From positions 1-38,714 of the forward strand of contig NZ_CAJXIV010000032.1 of assembly GCF_913054185.1 (NCBI RefSeq): 38,714 nt of DNA. The letters run 5' to 3'. This stretch comes from an uncultured Shimia sp. GTDB taxonomy: Bacteria; Pseudomonadota; Alphaproteobacteria; Rhodobacterales; Rhodobacteraceae. Both the position numbers and the translations under genes were made by a program. Below are positions 1-10,153 of this stretch, one piece after another. Every line of letters begins with the position of its first letter. Positions within the stretch are counted from its first letter, which is position 1. Below the pieces are notes generated by a model. That model ran no database searches. It was not told the origin of the DNA and saw only the letters and a program-made list of their open reading frames with translations.

Positions 1-420
1 GAACAGCTCTTGGGCATGGGCGACATGCTTTACATGGCCGGTGGCGCCAAGATCACCCGCTGTCACGGCCCGTTTGTGAGCGACGAAGAGGTTGAGGAGA
101 TTGTGAACCACCTCAAGAGCTTTGGCCCGCCGAGCTACATTGGCGGCGTGATCGATGGACCTGCCGACGATAAGGTTGACAATATTGACGCGGTTCTCGG
201 GCTGAATACCGGCGGTAACACCAACGGCGAAGATGCGCTTTATGATTCCGCCGTGGCAATTGTCATTCAGGATCGCAAGTGCTCGACTTCCTACATTCAG
301 CGCAAACTAGCGATCGGCTACAACAAAGCCGCTCGTCTTGTGGAGCAGATGGAAGACGAAGGTCTGGTCAGCCCGGCCAACCACGTTGGCAAACGCGAAA
401 TCCTGGTGCCTGAGCAGTGA
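1..420 (+). CDS. ftsK: DNA translocase FtsK, C-terminal end (5' partial)
   Basis: This is the last 139 codons of FtsK, open to the left edge of the window. FtsK is the septal, membrane-anchored DNA pump that clears the chromosome terminus and activates XerCD recombination at dif. What is visible is the end of the motor domain (GDMLYMAGG near the left edge) and then the winged-helix gamma domain that reads KOPS sites (YDSAVAIVIQDRKCSTSYIQ, followed by KLAIGYNKAARLVEQME). The frame runs through the window edge without a start. The stop codon lies in the loop of a perfect 8-bp hairpin. lolA follows on the same strand, an ftsK-lolA arrangement I recognise from other Rhodobacterales. Identity is certain from the gamma domain; only the N-terminal part is missing. 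Confidence 0.95.
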   Translation, partial: EQLLGMGDMLYMAGGAKITRCHGPFVSDEEVEEIVNHLKSFGPPSYIGGVIDGPADDKVDNIDAVLGLNTGGNTNGEDALYDSAVAIVIQDRKCSTSYIQRKLAIGYNKAARLVEQMEDEGLVSPANHVGKREILVPEQ

Positions 421-438
421 TGCTCAGGTCCAATCACA
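409..438 (+). terminator. Hairpin over the ftsK stop codon, possible weak terminator
   Basis: CCTGAGCA (409-416) pairs perfectly with TGCTCAGG (421-428), and the 4-nt loop is GTGA, which contains the ftsK stop. A run of seven T begins about ten bases after the stem, which is further than usual for an intrinsic terminator. It may cause partial termination or protect the 3' end between ftsK and lolA. Confidence 0.35.
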
Positions 439-492
439 TTTTTTTGTAACTTGTATCCGGGTAAGCGGGCAAAGCGCCCCTATATTGGACGT

Positions 493-1098
493 ATGAGCAA
501 ACTCAAAACCATTGTCTCCGCCGCCGTTCTGTCTCTGGCTACTGCTGTTCCAGCCGTGGCTGAGAAGCTTTCGCTTTCTCAAATCAGCGCGTATTTCAAC
601 ACCTTGAAGACGGCGAAGTCTGACTTCATGCAAGTTTCCGACGACGGATCCGTGCAAACCGGCACCCTCTTTATCCAGCGCCCCGGAAAGATGCGGTTTG
701 AGTATGATCCGCCGCAAAAGGCGTTGGTGCTTGCCTCCAACAACGCGGTGGCGATTTTTGACAATCGTGCCAAAGGCGCGCCGGAAACCTATCCTCTTGG
801 CCGCACGCCGCTGTCGATCATTCTGGCACGTAAAGTGAACCTGCAATCCGCCAATGCAGTGGTTGGTCATTCCTATGACGGCAAACATACCATTGTCACC
901 GCGCAAGACCCCAAAAATCCAGACATCGGCCGCATTCAGATGAAGTTTTCTGCCTCACCGGTCACGCTGGATGAATGGGTGATCCAGGACGCGCATGGTG
1001 GCAGCACAACTATTCGGCTGGGCGACACCGAAACCGGCATGACCTATCCACGCGCTCTGTTTGACATCGACACCGAACGCAGCAAGCGCGGTCGTTAA
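493..1098 (+). CDS. lolA: Outer-membrane lipoprotein carrier protein LolA
   Basis: 201 residues, the usual LolA length. LolA is the periplasmic chaperone that takes lipoproteins from the LolCDE complex in the inner membrane and delivers them to the outer membrane. A signal peptide is clear (MSKLKTIVSAAVLSLATAVPAVA), followed by the LolA beta fold with typical stretches such as KTAKSDFMQ, GTLFIQRPGKMRFEYDPP and a C-terminal LGDTETGMTYPRALFDID. I chose the ATG at 493 because it begins the signal peptide. A TTG at 451 in the same frame would add 14 residues that spoil the signal. It lies 72 bases after ftsK on the same strand. Confidence 0.93.
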   Translation: MSKLKTIVSAAVLSLATAVPAVAEKLSLSQISAYFNTLKTAKSDFMQVSDDGSVQTGTLFIQRPGKMRFEYDPPQKALVLASNNAVAIFDNRAKGAPETYPLGRTPLSIILARKVNLQSANAVVGHSYDGKHTIVTAQDPKNPDIGRIQMKFSASPVTLDEWVIQDAHGGSTTIRLGDTETGMTYPRALFDIDTERSKRGR

Positions 1099-1107
1099 CA
1101 GTGGGGT

Positions 1108-1332
1108 CTACGCGATGATGTCCGGTGTCAGCCGGTCTTCAATCCGCGAGATGATGTCTTTAAGGCGCAGCTTCTGCTTCTTTAGGCGTTGAATCGTCAA
1201 CTGATCCCCGGTGCCACGATGTACCAACGCATTGATTGCCTCATCCAGATCCCGATGTTCTTGCTTAAAAACCTCAAGCTCGACACGCAAAACGTCATTC
1301 GTTTTCATCGACAAGTCAGTGTTGGCATTCAT
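1108..1332 (-). CDS. Small DUF465 (YdcH-like) protein
   Basis: 74 residues, cytoplasmic, strongly charged and predicted largely helical (LEVFKQEHRDLDEAINAL, then RLKKQKLRLKDIISRIEDRL). The pattern H-R-x-L-D ... L-K-K-x-K-L-x-L-K-D-x-I is the hallmark of the DUF465/YdcH family, whose biochemical role is unknown. The start is supported by an AAGGA Shine-Dalgarno sequence six or seven bases upstream. It converges on lolA with only nine bases between the stops. Family assignment is firm; function is not known. Confidence 0.85.
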   Translation of the reverse strand: MNANTDLSMKTNDVLRVELEVFKQEHRDLDEAINALVHRGTGDQLTIQRLKKQKLRLKDIISRIEDRLTPDIIA

Positions 1333-1443
1333 GTCTGGGTCCTTAGCCTGGGCGGACTCCTAAGATAGGGCTTTCCTGACCCGCTGAAAAGAAGGCGATT
1401 TGTCCATTTTTTAGAACCCTGTTTAGCATTCCTGTGTGCACCA

Positions 1444-1472
1444 CTTGCAGCATACGAAAGGCTGCCCCATAT
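1444..1472 (+). promoter_or_regulatory. Sigma-32 (RpoH) type heat-shock promoter of hsp20
   Basis: CTTGCAG at 1444-1450 and CCCCATAT at 1465-1472 are separated by 14 bases. The E. coli sigma-32 consensus is CTTGAAA, 11-16 bases, CCCCATNT. The -10 element matches fully and the -35 element in its first four bases and at one later position. The expected start of transcription is near 1479-1480, where the leader hairpins begin. It sits directly before a small heat-shock gene, which is where such a promoter is expected. Confidence 0.75.
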
Positions 1473-1479
1473 TCACATA

Positions 1480-1542
1480 GCGCAGAGGTTGCCGGAAGGG
1501 GCCTTCGCGCGGACTGTCGCTTTGCACAAGGACGGGTCAATG
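1480..1542 (+). promoter_or_regulatory. Candidate ROSE-like RNA thermometer in the hsp20 leader
   Basis: The roughly 60-base leader folds by eye into two hairpins. The first pairs 1480-1488 with 1502-1510, with one A-C mismatch and one G-U. The second is at the start codon: GUC (1516-1518) pairs with GAC (1531-1533), G1519 is bulged, and CUU (1520-1522) pairs with AAG (1528-1530). The stem can be extended by U1515-G1534 and C1514-G1535. It hides the AAGGA Shine-Dalgarno sequence seven bases before the ATG. The opposing strand reads UCGCU, matching the U(U/C)GCU element of known ROSE thermometers, which also have a bulged G opposite the Shine-Dalgarno sequence. Known ROSE elements control small heat-shock genes in alphaproteobacteria. 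The fold is drawn by hand, not computed. Confidence 0.65.
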
Positions 1543-1950
1543 ACCAAACTATCTTTGGGGTCGCATCCCCACATGCTGGGCTTTGAACAGCTCGAACGTC
1601 TCCTCGAACGGACCGCCAAATCCTCCGAGGGCTATCCGCCATTCAACATCGAACAGACTGCCGATTATGCCTATCGCATTACTCTGGCTGTCGCCGGCTT
1701 TCGTGAAGAAGACCTGAGCATCACGGTGGAAGACCGTCAGTTGGTGATCCGTGGCCGCTCATCGGAAGATGCGAGCGAGCGGGTTTTCCTGCACCGTGGC
1801 ATCGCTTCCCGCCAGTTCCAGCGCAGCTTTGTGCTGGCTGACGGAGTTGAAGTTGGCGAAGCCACAAGCGAAAACGGCCTGCTGCACATCGATCTGTCAC
1901 ACGCGCGGCCAGAGACCGTTGTTCAAACCATCCAAATCAAGAAGGGATAG
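1540..1950 (+). CDS. Small heat-shock protein, Hsp20/IbpA family
   Basis: 136 residues. Hsp20 proteins are ATP-independent holdases that bind unfolding proteins in the cytoplasm and pass them to DnaK/ClpB. The alpha-crystallin domain fills most of the protein: PPFNIEQTADYAYRITLAVAGF at its start, then EEDLSITVEDRQLVIRGR, and ASENGLLHIDL-like strands near the C-terminus (SENGLLHIDLSHARPE). A motif close to YPPFNIE is typical of the IbpA subgroup. The ATG at 1540 is chosen because AAGGA lies seven bases upstream inside the thermometer hairpin; the frame is open further upstream (TTG at 1489). It is co-transcribed with the next gene, four bases downstream. Confidence 0.93.
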   Translation: MTKLSLGSHPHMLGFEQLERLLERTAKSSEGYPPFNIEQTADYAYRITLAVAGFREEDLSITVEDRQLVIRGRSSEDASERVFLHRGIASRQFQRSFVLADGVEVGEATSENGLLHIDLSHARPETVVQTIQIKKG

Positions 1951-1954
1951 ACCC

Positions 1955-2182
1955 ATGCACAACGATGACACACAAAGCGAATTTTCCGAAGATCGCACGG
2001 TCTATGTGCGTGAGGTTATGGTTTCCGACCTGCCGGAAGAGATGCAGGAGGAGGCCGACGGTGCCAAAACCCTGTTTGCCGTGCACGCCACGGATGGCGA
2101 GCGTCTGGCGTTGGTAAAAGACCGTGGATTGGCGTTTGATCTGGCCCGGCAGAACAATTTTTGGCCGGTGACCGTGCACTGA
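1955..2182 (+). CDS. DUF1150 family protein linked to hsp20
   Basis: 75 residues, acidic N-terminus, ending FDLARQNNFWPVTVH. This matches the DUF1150 family, small alphaproteobacterial proteins of unknown role that are regularly encoded right after hsp20 genes. Visible family features are VYVREVMVSDLPEE, a central hydrophobic TLFAVHATDGERLALV and the NNFxPVxVH tail. The start at 1955 is four bases after the hsp20 stop, with GAAGGGA as ribosome site at the end of hsp20. The frame is open further upstream but that part overlaps hsp20. Being in the same transcript, it should be induced by heat; its job is unknown. Confidence 0.85.
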   Translation: MHNDDTQSEFSEDRTVYVREVMVSDLPEEMQEEADGAKTLFAVHATDGERLALVKDRGLAFDLARQNNFWPVTVH

Positions 2183-2210
2183 GCGCGCCGCAGAAATGAA
2201 AGACATCACG

Positions 2211-2231
2211 AGGGCGCCCAAGTGGCGCCTT
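2211..2231 (+). terminator. Possible terminator after the hsp20-DUF1150 unit
   Basis: AGGGCGCC (2211-2218) pairs with GGCGCCTT (2224-2231), one G-U pair included, with a five-base loop. The following bases (CGTTAATTT) are only mildly T-rich, so termination may be partial. Confidence 0.4.
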
Positions 2232-2233
2232 CG

Positions 2234-2584
2234 TTAATTTAGGGAGACTTTTGTTGTCTCCTCTCCCCAGTCATCTTGATTGCATTTGCTGCGCACAAAG
2301 ATGGTGGTGATCTCAGGTGGAATCCAAACTCGCGTAAGGCTGCGCCGAAATGGCTGTTCGTTGACATGTGGATGCGCCAAAATGCGGGTGCCAAGCACTT
2401 GCCCGTCTTTAGTTTCAATCCGCCATCCATCTGCGTAGTGATCCCACCCGGTGTCCGGGTGTGTGATTGTGACATCAAATCGCCAGCCCTCTTCAAGATC
2501 CCAGGTTTTGACGGCAGTGATTTCTGCTGGGTCAGCCAATGCTGCGTTGGCGGCTAATACAAAAGGCAAAACAAGATATCGCAT
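2234..2584 (-). CDS. Secreted hypothetical protein
   Basis: 116 residues with a short signal peptide (MRYLVLPFVLAANAALA, then DPAEI). The mature part is about 98 residues, probably all beta: it has WDLEEGWRFDVTITHPDTGWDHYADGWRIE and LAHPHVNEQPFRRSLTRVWIPPE, which suggests an immunoglobulin-like or lipocalin-like fold working in the periplasm. I have the impression of similar unnamed proteins in other Rhodobacterales but cannot name a family. One cysteine remains after processing (RSKCNQDDWGEE). It lies downstream of amtB on the same strand but behind a strong terminator, so it is probably transcribed alone. Confidence 0.7.
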   Translation of the reverse strand: MRYLVLPFVLAANAALADPAEITAVKTWDLEEGWRFDVTITHPDTGWDHYADGWRIETKDGQVLGTRILAHPHVNEQPFRRSLTRVWIPPEITTIFVRSKCNQDDWGEETTKVSLN

Positions 2585-2629
2585 GGGCGCAGCCTAGCAG
2601 CGTGACGTGGCCCTGTCGCGGTCCCAATC

Positions 2630-2663
2630 GGCAAAAAGAAACCCGGGCCGCATAGGCCCGGGT
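2630..2663 (-). terminator. Rho-independent terminator of glnK-amtB
   Basis: ACCCGGGCC (2641-2649) and GGCCCGGGT (2655-2663) form a perfect nine-pair stem with a five-base loop. On the minus strand the stem is followed by TTCTTTTTG. It lies 28 bases past the amtB stop. Confidence 0.88.
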
Positions 2664-2690
2664 CAAATTTTCGTGTCTCTTTGGAGCTGT

Positions 2691-4028
<1,338 letters not shown>

Positions 4029-4053
4029 CAGAGTATTCCTTCCTTGCGGCGCC

Positions 4054-6829
<2,776 letters not shown>

Positions 6830-6861
6830 TCCGGCCTGCCACGTTGTGTCGTTAAGCAGGC

Positions 6862-7470
6862 TTAGCCCGCTTTCTTCAGGTCTTGGATCAGGCCGTTGAT
6901 GTCGCCTTTGCGGCGATCCAGCATTGCGCCAATTTCTGCTTTCTCAGACAGGCGCAAGCTGATGCCTTCGATGATCAGGTCAAAGAATTTGTTCTTGCCA
7001 GATTTGTCCGACACCAAAAAATTCACCTGAAACGGTTTCTGGCCACGCAGGGTCACCTTAGCGTTGACTTCATAGAAGCTTTTAACCGGCCGTCCACCGG
7101 TCACTTCCACTTTGCCGCCAACAAACTCGTTAAACCGTTTGCCATATTTGCGGGAGATATAGCCCTGAAACGCTTTGGTGTAGGCGTTCAGCTGGCTCTT
7201 GCTCAGGCCGCGTGCATCGGGCCCAAGCGCGGAGCGGGCAATGATGCTCACATCACCGTATTTCACAAAGATCTTCTCAAAATCCTTGATCATCCGATCT
7301 AGCGATTTACCGGAGGATATCACTTTGTTGATGTCAGCAACCGCTTTGTCGATCAGCGCTTTGGCCTGCGCATCGTTCAATGCAAAGGCGGAAGAGGGCA
7401 GGGCTGCCACTGCGCCAGCAGCGGCAGATAGGGTGACGAAATTGCGTCGTGTCAGCTTAGAAATCAGCAT
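6862..7470 (-). CDS. mlaC: MlaC-like phospholipid-binding protein
   Basis: 202 residues. MlaC shuttles phospholipids through the periplasm between the outer-membrane MlaA complex and the inner-membrane MlaFEDB pump. The N-terminus has a twin-arginine-like signal (TRRNFVTLSAAAGAVAALPS, cut near SAFA), then the family features VADINKVISSGKS, YTKAFQGYISRKYGKRF and FFDLIIEGISL. The ATG at 7470 lies inside the end of mlaA (14 bases overlap), showing translational coupling. A Tat signal, instead of the Sec signal of E. coli MlaC, is common in alphaproteobacterial copies. The inner-membrane mlaDEF genes are not in this window. Confidence 0.9.
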   Translation of the reverse strand: MLISKLTRRNFVTLSAAAGAVAALPSSAFALNDAQAKALIDKAVADINKVISSGKSLDRMIKDFEKIFVKYGDVSIIARSALGPDARGLSKSQLNAYTKAFQGYISRKYGKRFNEFVGGKVEVTGGRPVKSFYEVNAKVTLRGQKPFQVNFLVSDKSGKNKFFDLIIEGISLRLSEKAEIGAMLDRRKGDINGLIQDLKKAG

Positions 7471-8227
7471 AGGGATCCTCGTACGGGTCGAACTCTGGAT
7501 CGACATAAGTCTCCTCGCCTTGATTTCCAAGGCGGAAGCGGCGGTTTTGCAAGTAGAGGATGCGGGCCTGGGCGTAGCTGTCGGCACTGTCATACAGGAT
7601 GGAATCAACCGTGGCGTCATAATCATACCGATCGCCCATCTTGTTCACGACATACGCCACACCGCCAATATACCGCGTTGGCTCTCGCACCACGACAAAG
7701 AACGGATCGAGAATCACGTCCACCGCAAACCCGTAGGCATCGCGTGTGGTCGAAGGGCCAAAGAACGGCATTTCTGTATACGCACCTTCACCCGCGCCCC
7801 ACACGTGGAGGGTCTCGCCAAAATCGGTGTCGTGCCGTTCCATGCCTGCGGCTGACGCTGGATCAAACAGGCCACCAACGCCAAAGGTTGAGTTCAACAC
7901 AAACCGAAACAGCGATGATCCGGCTTGCGGCAACTTGCCTTGCAAGGTGTTGTTGATCACATCGTTGGGCAGTGACAGGTTGTCGGCAAAATTGGACACG
8001 CCCGTGCGCACAGGTCGGGGTATAATGGTGCCATAGCCATTGGACGCTGGTGACAACAGGATTGTGTCGACCCGCTTGTTGAACGCATGAATGCGTCGGT
8101 TGGCGGCTTCATTAGGGTCGTGAATCCCGCCAGAGGTGACATCTGTTTTGGCGCATGCTGTGAGAGTTGTGCTGACGACAAAGGTCAGTACAATAGAGCG
8201 CAACAATTTCTTAGGAACCAGTTTCAA
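7457..8227 (-). CDS. mlaA: MlaA/VacJ outer-membrane lipoprotein
   Basis: 256 residues. MlaA sits in the outer membrane, usually with a porin, and removes phospholipids from the outer leaflet. A lipoprotein signal with lipobox LTAC (Cys25) is present, followed by the MlaA core: DPNEAANRRIHAFNKRVD, LSLPNDVINNTLQGK, LFRFVLNSTFGVGGLFDPA, FGETLHVWGAGEGAYTEMPFFGPST and RDAYGFAVD. The C-terminus is very acidic (DPEFDPYEDPYADF). The start appears to be a TTG at 8227 with no clear Shine-Dalgarno sequence; no ATG or GTG lies between it and the lipobox. First gene of the mlaA-mlaC pair. Confidence 0.92.
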   Translation of the reverse strand: MKLVPKKLLRSIVLTFVVSTTLTACAKTDVTSGGIHDPNEAANRRIHAFNKRVDTILLSPASNGYGTIIPRPVRTGVSNFADNLSLPNDVINNTLQGKLPQAGSSLFRFVLNSTFGVGGLFDPASAAGMERHDTDFGETLHVWGAGEGAYTEMPFFGPSTTRDAYGFAVDVILDPFFVVVREPTRYIGGVAYVVNKMGDRYDYDATVDSILYDSADSYAQARILYLQNRRFRLGNQGEETYVDPEFDPYEDPYADF

Positions 8228-8303
8228 AAGGCGACCACACGTTTTTCATTTCGCGACAACACTCCACCATTTAGTTTAATCGATTGCTTACCCCAATGTC
8301 ATA

Positions 8304-8354
8304 GTGATGTTCGTCACATGATGTGGCAGTTTGGGAACATACACCTGACAGGTG
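8304..8354. promoter_or_regulatory. Cluster of palindromes before the type I secretion genes
   Basis: Three short palindromes lie in 51 bases of the 192-base gap between mlaA and the secretion ATPase. GTGA-N6-TCAC (8304-8317) fits a CRP/FNR-family half-site pair. CACAT-G-ATGTG (8315-8325) overlaps it. CACCTG-A-CAGGTG (8342-8354) is a perfect 13-base palindrome. They are plausible operators for either flanking gene; which protein binds is unknown. Confidence 0.45.
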
Positions 8355-8419
8355 AACAGGCAAAATTCACCGGACGCGTCCAATTTGGCTAACGCGGCCC
8401 GGCTCACAGGGACCATTTG

Positions 8420-10153
8420 ATGACCACACAGATAAAAGAACGCGGGCTTCAGGAGCTTCGGGCCGTGCGGGCACAAAGCCGTGGCTTGTACTGGACAGTT
8501 GCCGTGTTCAGTTTCTTCGTGAACCTGCTTATGCTGACCGGCCCACTGTATATGTTGCAAGTGTATGACCGCGTCTTGGGCAGCGGGTCTCGTGAAACCC
8601 TGTTTGCGCTGTCTTTGTTGGTTGTGTTTCTATTTGCGATTATGGGGCTGATTGATTTTGCCCGTGGCCGCATCATGGCGCGGGTTGGCGCCCGCTTTCA
8701 GGATGCTTTGGATCAGCGCGTGTTTGATGCATCTCTGCGCCGCGCGTCAGTCGGAAAATCAACTGGGTCTGAAACTGCGCTTCAGGATCTGGAGTCGGTC
8801 CAGCGGCTCCTAACCTCTCCGGTTCTGACGTCGGTTTTTGACATGCCGTGGACTCCACTGTTTCTTGTTGGAATTGCTTTGTTCCATCCATGGCTGGGCA
8901 TGTTGGCCATCGCGGGGGGCGGCGTGCTTATTCTGGCTGCTGTGTTTAACCAGTTTGCTACCCGCCGCCATACCGAGCGTATGTTGACCACAACCCACAA
9001 TGCAAACCGTATGTCCGCGCAAATGCAGTCCGAAGCGGAGCTGGTCTCCGCATTGGGCATGCGCGACTCGGCGTTTAAGCGCTGGAAAACTGTGCGGCGC
9101 ATGTCGCTTCAGGAAACCATGGCCACTGCAGATGTTGGCGGCGGGTTCACAACCTCGATCAAAACCTTCCGCCTGTTTTTGCAATCTGCGATGTTGGGCT
9201 TGGGTGCTTTTCTGGTGTTGAAGGGGGAACTCACACCCGGCGCCATGATCGCGGGGTCGATCCTTCTGGGCCGCGCTCTTGCGCCTGTTGAACTGGCGGT
9301 GAACCAATGGGCCGTTGTGCAGCGTGCGCGCAAAGGCTGGAGCAACTTGGCTGAGCTGCTCGGGACGGTGCCTCCAGTTCAGCCGCGCACAGAACTCCCG
9401 GCTCCGGCCGCCAAATTGCAATTGCAACAGGTGACCATTGTGCCTCCGGGCGAAGCGCAAGCCACTTTGCGGATGATGTCCTTTGACGTGATGCCGGGGG
9501 AGGCCATTGGTGTGATTGGCTCGTCTGGCGCCGGTAAATCGACCTTAGCCAAGGCCATCACCGGTGTTTGGCGTCCAGCCGGCGGCAAAATCCGCCTGGA
9601 TGGTGCGTCGTTGGAACAATACGATCCCGCAGCCCTGGGCCGCTACATTGGGTATTTGCCGCAGCGTGTGGAACTGTTTGATGGCTCGATTGCAGAAAAC
9701 ATCGCCCGCCTGCAAAAAGATGCGCCAGCAGAAAAAATCATTGATGCGGCCAAAAAGGCGGATGCGCATGAGATGATTCTGAAGCTTCCGGACGGGTACG
9801 AAACGCAGGTCGCAGCCCATGGCGGGCGACTTTCCGGCGGGCAGTTGCAGCGAATTGGCTTGGCGCGGGCCATGTACGAAGACCCGGTCATTCTGGTGCT
9901 GGATGAACCCAATTCAAATTTGGACAACGAAGGCTCCATGGCGCTCAACGCCGCCATCCGCCATATGAAGCAGGCGGGCAAAAGCGTGCTCATCATGGCG
10001 CACCGTCCTGCTGCCATTCAAGAATGTGATAAATTGTTGGCCTTGGAACATGGCCAGAAGCGCAGCTTTGGCCCCAAAGATGAGGTGCTCAAAGAAGTGT
10101 TGCGCAATCACAATGAAGTACGCACGTCCGTCGGGCCGGGAGGTGTGCAATGA
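8420..10153 (+). CDS. Type I secretion ABC transporter (permease-ATPase, PrtD type)
   Basis: 577 residues. This is the inner-membrane engine of a type I secretion system, exporting a protein straight to the outside through a TolC channel. The N-terminal half has five or six membrane helices, starting GLYWTVAVFSFFVNLLMLTG, with the family motif PLYMLQVYDRVLGSGSRETL. The C-terminal ATPase has Walker A GSSGAGKST, the signature LSGGQLQRIG and Walker B ILVLDEPNSNLD. There is no N-terminal C39-like domain, as in the PrtD/LapB-free group. I chose ATG 8420 (preceded by a TTG one codon earlier) with CAGGGA upstream. It overlaps the next gene by four bases (ATGA). No RTX substrate lies nearby. Confidence 0.93.
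   Translation: MTTQIKERGLQELRAVRAQSRGLYWTVAVFSFFVNLLMLTGPLYMLQVYDRVLGSGSRETLFALSLLVVFLFAIMGLIDFARGRIMARVGARFQDALDQRVFDASLRRASVGKSTGSETALQDLESVQRLLTSPVLTSVFDMPWTPLFLVGIALFHPWLGMLAIAGGGVLILAAVFNQFATRRHTERMLTTTHNANRMSAQMQSEAELVSALGMRDSAFKRWKTVRRMSLQETMATADVGGGFTTSIKTFRLFLQSAMLGLGAFLVLKGELTPGAMIAGSILLGRALAPVELAVNQWAVVQRARKGWSNLAELLGTVPPVQPRTELPAPAAKLQLQQVTIVPPGEAQATLRMMSFDVMPGEAIGVIGSSGAGKSTLAKAITGVWRPAGGKIRLDGASLEQYDPAALGRYIGYLPQRVELFDGSIAENIARLQKDAPAEKIIDAAKKADAHEMILKLPDGYETQVAAHGGRLSGGQLQRIGLARAMYEDPVILVLDEPNSNLDNEGSMALNAAIRHMKQAGKSVLIMAHRPAAIQECDKLLALEHGQKRSFGPKDEVLKEVLRNHNEVRTSVGPGGVQ

Noticed and set aside
6834-6861. GCCTGC/GCAGGC repeat between the penicillin-binding protein gene and mlaC as a shared terminator
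   Set aside because: Loop of sixteen bases, only six pairs and no T-run.
8342-8354. CACCTGACAGGTG as a LuxR-type quorum-sensing box
   Set aside because: A lux box has the ACCTG and CAGGT arms about ten bases apart; here only one base separates them. It is kept only as an unassigned palindrome.
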